From Paludibacter sp. (lineage in GTDB: Bacteria > Bacteroidota > Bacteroidia > Bacteroidales > Paludibacteraceae): a stretch of 64,000 nucleotides of DNA. The notes below the pieces were generated by a model. It searched no databases. It was not told the DNA's origin and saw only the letters and a list, made by a program, of their open reading frames with translations. Both the position numbers and the translations under genes were made by a program. Positions 61,377 to 64,000 of the stretch are shown here, in pieces; position 1 is the first letter of the stretch; every line of letters begins with the position of its first letter. The stretch is taken from NCBI GenBank assembly GCA_028690665.1, contig JAQVAV010000009.1:75320-139319 (forward strand), given 5' to 3'.

Positions 61377-61399
61377 GCTGATTTTAAGAATACTTAAAG
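61372..61399 (+). promoter_or_regulatory. Response-regulator operator, site B
   Basis: CTTAAGCTGATTTTAAGAAT (61372-61391) is identical to site A. A third repeat is TTAAA at 61394. The site overlaps the stop codon of the kinase gene. TTTG of the probable -7 box is at 61426-61429, again 54 bases from the start of the site. Confidence 0.72.
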
Positions 61400-61454
61400 A
61401 GTGCTTTAATGATACTATCCCCATATTTGCATCATAAAATAATCACATAAAAAA

Positions 61455-62168
61455 ATGGGAAAAATGAAAAAAATTGTATCTTTATCATCACTCGCTGTAT
61501 TTATCAGCCTGTTTGTTTCTTGTACATCATCTAATAACAAAGATGCCAAGCTGCAAACCCCGGTAACTACCGGAACGGAAGAAACTCAAACACAAAATCA
61601 AAGTCCTGCTGAAGCAAAATCAAAGACCATTGCCGATTTGCAAGATGCTTTTAAAGGCGAAAGTACAGCATCTGCCAAATATGCCGATTACTCAAAGAAA
61701 GCGGAACAAGAAGGGTATCATAACATAGCTCTGCTTTTTAAAGCGGCTTCAATGGCCGAACATATTCATGCTAATAATCATAAATCGGTACTTAAAGAAT
61801 ATGGTGCAGAAGTCCCGGTCGTAACACCTGAATATACAGTAAACTCAACCAAAGAAAATTTACAGGATGCTATCAACGGTGAATCTTATGAAGTAGCAAC
61901 TATGTATCCTGAATTTTTACAGGATGCGGGTAATTCAAAAAGTCAGTTGGCCCAGATAAGTTTTAATTATGCTTTTGAGGTCGAAAAAAAGCATAAAGTT
62001 ATGTATGAAAAGGCCCTTGCCGCCCTGTCCGATAATAAAGTAAATGAACTGCCCCAGGTTTATTATGTATGTCCTACCTGTGGCAATACTTACGACCAGA
62101 CGCCTCCGGAACGTTGCGGAATATCCATGACCAGTTCTGAAAAATTCATAAAAATAAGTAGTTTGTAG
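61455..62168 (+). CDS. Rubrerythrin lipoprotein with incomplete rubredoxin site
   Basis: A 237-residue lipoprotein (lipobox VSC, Cys23; ATG at 61464 is an equal start). After a flexible Thr/Gln-rich linker comes the rubrerythrin four-helix domain with the diiron ligands in place: Glu69, Glu102, His105, Glu143, Glu146, Glu177 and His180. The C-terminal rubredoxin-like domain has Cys206, Cys209 and Cys221 but Ser224 in place of the fourth Cys (CGIS instead of CxxC). Rubrerythrins reduce hydrogen peroxide in anaerobes and are normally cytoplasmic; here it is exported, probably to the periplasmic side of a membrane. Predicted to be controlled by the neighbouring two-component system. Confidence 0.88.
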   Translation: MGKMKKIVSLSSLAVFISLFVSCTSSNNKDAKLQTPVTTGTEETQTQNQSPAEAKSKTIADLQDAFKGESTASAKYADYSKKAEQEGYHNIALLFKAASMAEHIHANNHKSVLKEYGAEVPVVTPEYTVNSTKENLQDAINGESYEVATMYPEFLQDAGNSKSQLAQISFNYAFEVEKKHKVMYEKALAALSDNKVNELPQVYYVCPTCGNTYDQTPPERCGISMTSSEKFIKISSL

Positions 62169-62191
62169 AGTGACGAACACAATAGAATATT

Positions 62192-62223
62192 AAAATCCGG
62201 AAGTTAAACGTCCGGATTTTTTT
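62192..62223 (+). terminator. Terminator of the rubrerythrin gene
   Basis: AAAATCCGG (62192-62200) pairs with CCGGATTTT (62212-62220), followed by T residues; 24 bases after the stop. Confidence 0.88.
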
Positions 62224-62263
62224 GCTGTTGCTACCTGTTTTCTATAGATAAAAACTTCCGCAG

Positions 62264-62305
62264 AATAAAAAGAGGCTGACTCATGTTATTTTGAGCCAAC
62301 CTCTT
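62264..62305 (-). terminator. Terminator of the second T9SS-exported gene
   Basis: AAGAGGCTGACTCA (62270-62283) pairs with TGAGCCAACCTCTT (62292-62305) with G-U pairs; the minus strand then runs into TTTTTATT. It lies just after the stop of the gene at 62325. Confidence 0.78.
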
Positions 62306-62324
62306 GCCATTCCAATTGATTTTA

Positions 62325-63998
62325 TTATTGCTTGATAAGTTTCAGAATATTGGAGTTGCCTTTGTTTGTAATTAGTTTCATGAGGTAAATTCCATCAGGC
62401 TGATCCCTCAAATCGATCTCGAAATTGGATACAAAACTGTTGACTGTTGACCGGAAAATTATTTTGCCTTGCAGATTGTAGACCATTATATGGGCATTTT
62501 CTACCAGTTCATTTGTTGTGATTGTGAACAGTCCGTTCGTTGGATTTTGCAGTACTCCGGTTCTGATTTCTGGATTATTAATACCAGTACTTTCAACAAC
62601 CGCAATTTTACCTTCGGTATATAGCCCATTGGTGTTCCACTCCATACCTTGAGGTAATTCAGGTAATGTAATCGTCGCAAATGTACCGGCGATTGAACCG
62701 GCATTAAAGAGTTGATATTCATTTCCAATAGTTGGAGTTCCTGAGTTAATTGTAACATCAAGCGTTCCATTGCAAGTTAAGATTCCGGCGATGTCAAGTA
62801 GGTCGCAGCTTCCGGAGGTTCCGTTTACTTGCATGTTTAGTGTAGCCGAAGCATTCATGGATAAATTACTACCAAAGTGCAATGTTCCTATAATACTACT
62901 TCCGGGCATTGTATTCGAATTATTACCCATAACTACCGCTTTTTTTACAGTTCCGGTTCCTTTTAGCAAACCAGTATTCGAAATATTGCCACTAACGGTA
63001 CCTGTCAGGTTAAGGGTACCTCCGTTTGATATGATAACCGAACCCGCTGATGTACCTGAGAGATTTAACAAACCATCTGCCTGAACCGTAATGGTTCCTG
63101 TTGACAGACTTCCTGATACATTCATTGTACCTGCGCTTATTGTGGTTGTTCCGGTATAAGTTTGATCACCGTTGACCATCCAAATGCCGGTTCCGGTTTT
63201 CTTTACATTGCTGCTCCCAGAAATAACTCCGTAGAAAATGCCGTTCGTATTGTTTGTCCCGACTTCAAGGCCGGCGTTGTAAACATCACCGGAGCCGGTC
63301 AGCATTCCTACTTTTATAGTCGTTGTTCCATTATCGGAGGTTCCGTTTTTGTAACACATTAACACTCCGGAGTTAAGGGTGATAATGGCATTCGGGAATC
63401 CGTTACTATTGTTGACAATAAAATGATTTTCATAATTTGAGTTGGCTCCGTTGGCCGTGATATTCAGCTTCCCTTCGAAAGCAGACCAATTTCCATTCAT
63501 GTAAGCACGGATAAAGTCACAACTCCAGTTCAATGTACCGCTGCCAGTGAGTGTTCCGTTATATTCGCAACGTGCTCCGGCAATTATGCTGCTTGTGCAA
63601 CCTTCGGGTACATAAAAAGCGTTGTTGCTTGTTAAATAAGCTCCGGTAGAATTCAGAGTTTCAAGAGTTCCTCCCATGAGCGTTATTTTTTTACCAACTC
63701 CATATTGAACGGAAGCATCTGTATTTAGTTTTATTTTACCAGATTTCAAAACGGATTCGGTAAGTCCGGTGTTATTACTTCCTATATATAAAGTTCCAGA
63801 ACCGATTTTGGTCATTTTAGTTCCTGTCATTACACCATTCCAGTACAATGCGTTTGCCACATTGAGTACTCCGCCTCCGGTACCGGACATGGTTACTCCC
63901 CGGTCGGTAATTTCGTTATTAGTAAGTATCTGAACTATGGCGCTGTCTTTCAGTATAAAGTTGGCCGCATTTGTATCATCTGTGCCAATACCGCCATT
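62325..63998 (-). CDS. T9SS-exported protein with autotransporter-type beta repeats, N-terminus missing
   Basis: The frame remains open through 63998, so the N-terminus lies beyond the window; the Met codon at 63890 is internal. The visible 557 residues are short repeating beta strands such as MTKIGSGTLYIGSNNTGLTE, LTGSGTLNW, KKTGTGIWMVNGDQTYTG and TISAGTMNVSGSL, matching autotransporter-type passenger repeats and predicting a beta helix. The last 80 residues (TGVLQNPTNGLFTITTNELV, then IMVYNLQGKIIF and PDGIYLMKLITNKG) form a type A T9SS C-terminal sorting domain. It resembles the gene at 41575-44247 in build, and both are probably surface-exposed or secreted proteins of unknown ligand. Confidence 0.82.
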   Translation of the reverse strand, partial: NGGIGTDDTNAANFILKDSAIVQILTNNEITDRGVTMSGTGGGVLNVANALYWNGVMTGTKMTKIGSGTLYIGSNNTGLTESVLKSGKIKLNTDASVQYGVGKKITLMGGTLETLNSTGAYLTSNNAFYVPEGCTSSIIAGARCEYNGTLTGSGTLNWSCDFIRAYMNGNWSAFEGKLNITANGANSNYENHFIVNNSNGFPNAIITLNSGVLMCYKNGTSDNGTTTIKVGMLTGSGDVYNAGLEVGTNNTNGIFYGVISGSSNVKKTGTGIWMVNGDQTYTGTTTISAGTMNVSGSLSTGTITVQADGLLNLSGTSAGSVIISNGGTLNLTGTVSGNISNTGLLKGTGTVKKAVVMGNNSNTMPGSSIIGTLHFGSNLSMNASATLNMQVNGTSGSCDLLDIAGILTCNGTLDVTINSGTPTIGNEYQLFNAGSIAGTFATITLPELPQGMEWNTNGLYTEGKIAVVESTGINNPEIRTGVLQNPTNGLFTITTNELVENAHIMVYNLQGKIIFRSTVNSFVSNFEIDLRDQPDGIYLMKLITNKGNSNILKLIKQ

Positions 63999-64000
63999 AT

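Noticed and set aside
1..64000. CRISPR arrays, tRNA or rRNA genes, transposases and prophage genes
   Set aside because: No regularly spaced repeats, cloverleaf sequences, transposase or phage motifs were found on reading both strands.

Overview
This window comes from a Bacteroidota chromosome, most probably a member of the Bacteroidales. The signs are type IX secretion C-terminal sorting domains, a hybrid two-component regulator, a TonB-dependent receptor with a carboxypeptidase-regulatory-like domain, DUF4270 and DUF4369 lipoproteins, an HU/SPOR protein, promoters of the TTTG-N19/20-TAnnTTTG type, and few Shine-Dalgarno sequences. A Paludibacter-like propionate or succinate former would fit the fumarate reductase and the base composition, but that genus guess is only inference.

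Layout. 1-7.9 kb: end of murF, a coiled-coil membrane protein, lutB, an FKBP lipoprotein, a TPM-domain zinc-ribbon protein, LemA, an aldo/keto reductase, a Rieske-like lipoprotein, and a convergent glycosyltransferase. 7.9-15 kb, mostly minus strand: a POTRA-less Omp85-like barrel, a Fur/PerR regulator, malate dehydrogenase, a plus-strand thioredoxin-fold lipoprotein, a DUF4270 lipoprotein and a one-domain glycogen-synthase-like protein. 15.4-22.7 kb: panC, panD, hisH, tgt, an LptF/LptG permease, rfbB (minus), an HU/SPOR protein and rpsP. 22.8-31.2 kb: a thiamine-binding-type protein and then an AT-rich surface polysaccharide cluster (Wzx, GT2-acyltransferase fusion, EpsG-like Wzy, three GT4 enzymes, one GT2). 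31.2-37.2 kb: MarC, an unknown protein, a TonB receptor with a DUF2271 partner, and an IMP dehydrogenase resembling that of Tritrichomonas. 37.8-41.3 kb: succinate dehydrogenase/fumarate reductase CAB. 41.5-52.1 kb: a T9SS-exported repeat protein and a hybrid sensor divergent from a GH2 enzyme. 52.4-58.7 kb: a small regulator operon ending in CreD, a lipoprotein and an AsmA-family protein. 58.7-62.2 kb: DUF2231 membrane protein, OmpR-type regulator, histidine kinase and a lipoprotein rubrerythrin. 62.3 kb to the end: a second T9SS-exported repeat protein, cut by the window edge.

Two regulatory circuits can be read from the DNA. A 20-bp identical element containing TTAAG direct repeats lies 54 bp before the -7 TTTG of both the DUF2231/regulator/kinase operon and the rubrerythrin gene, which suggests one autoregulated periplasmic stress regulon. 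An ACTTTG-N5-CAAAGTACTTT element overlies the predicted promoters of the wHTH operon and of creD, which suggests autoregulation by the small wHTH protein.

Other points of note are loss of key residues in several enzymes or folds (Rieske-like, rubredoxin, thioredoxin and TGT zinc sites) and at least two families of palindromic intergenic repeats. I saw no tRNA, rRNA, CRISPR array, transposase or prophage. All family assignments rest on motifs read by eye; no database search was run.
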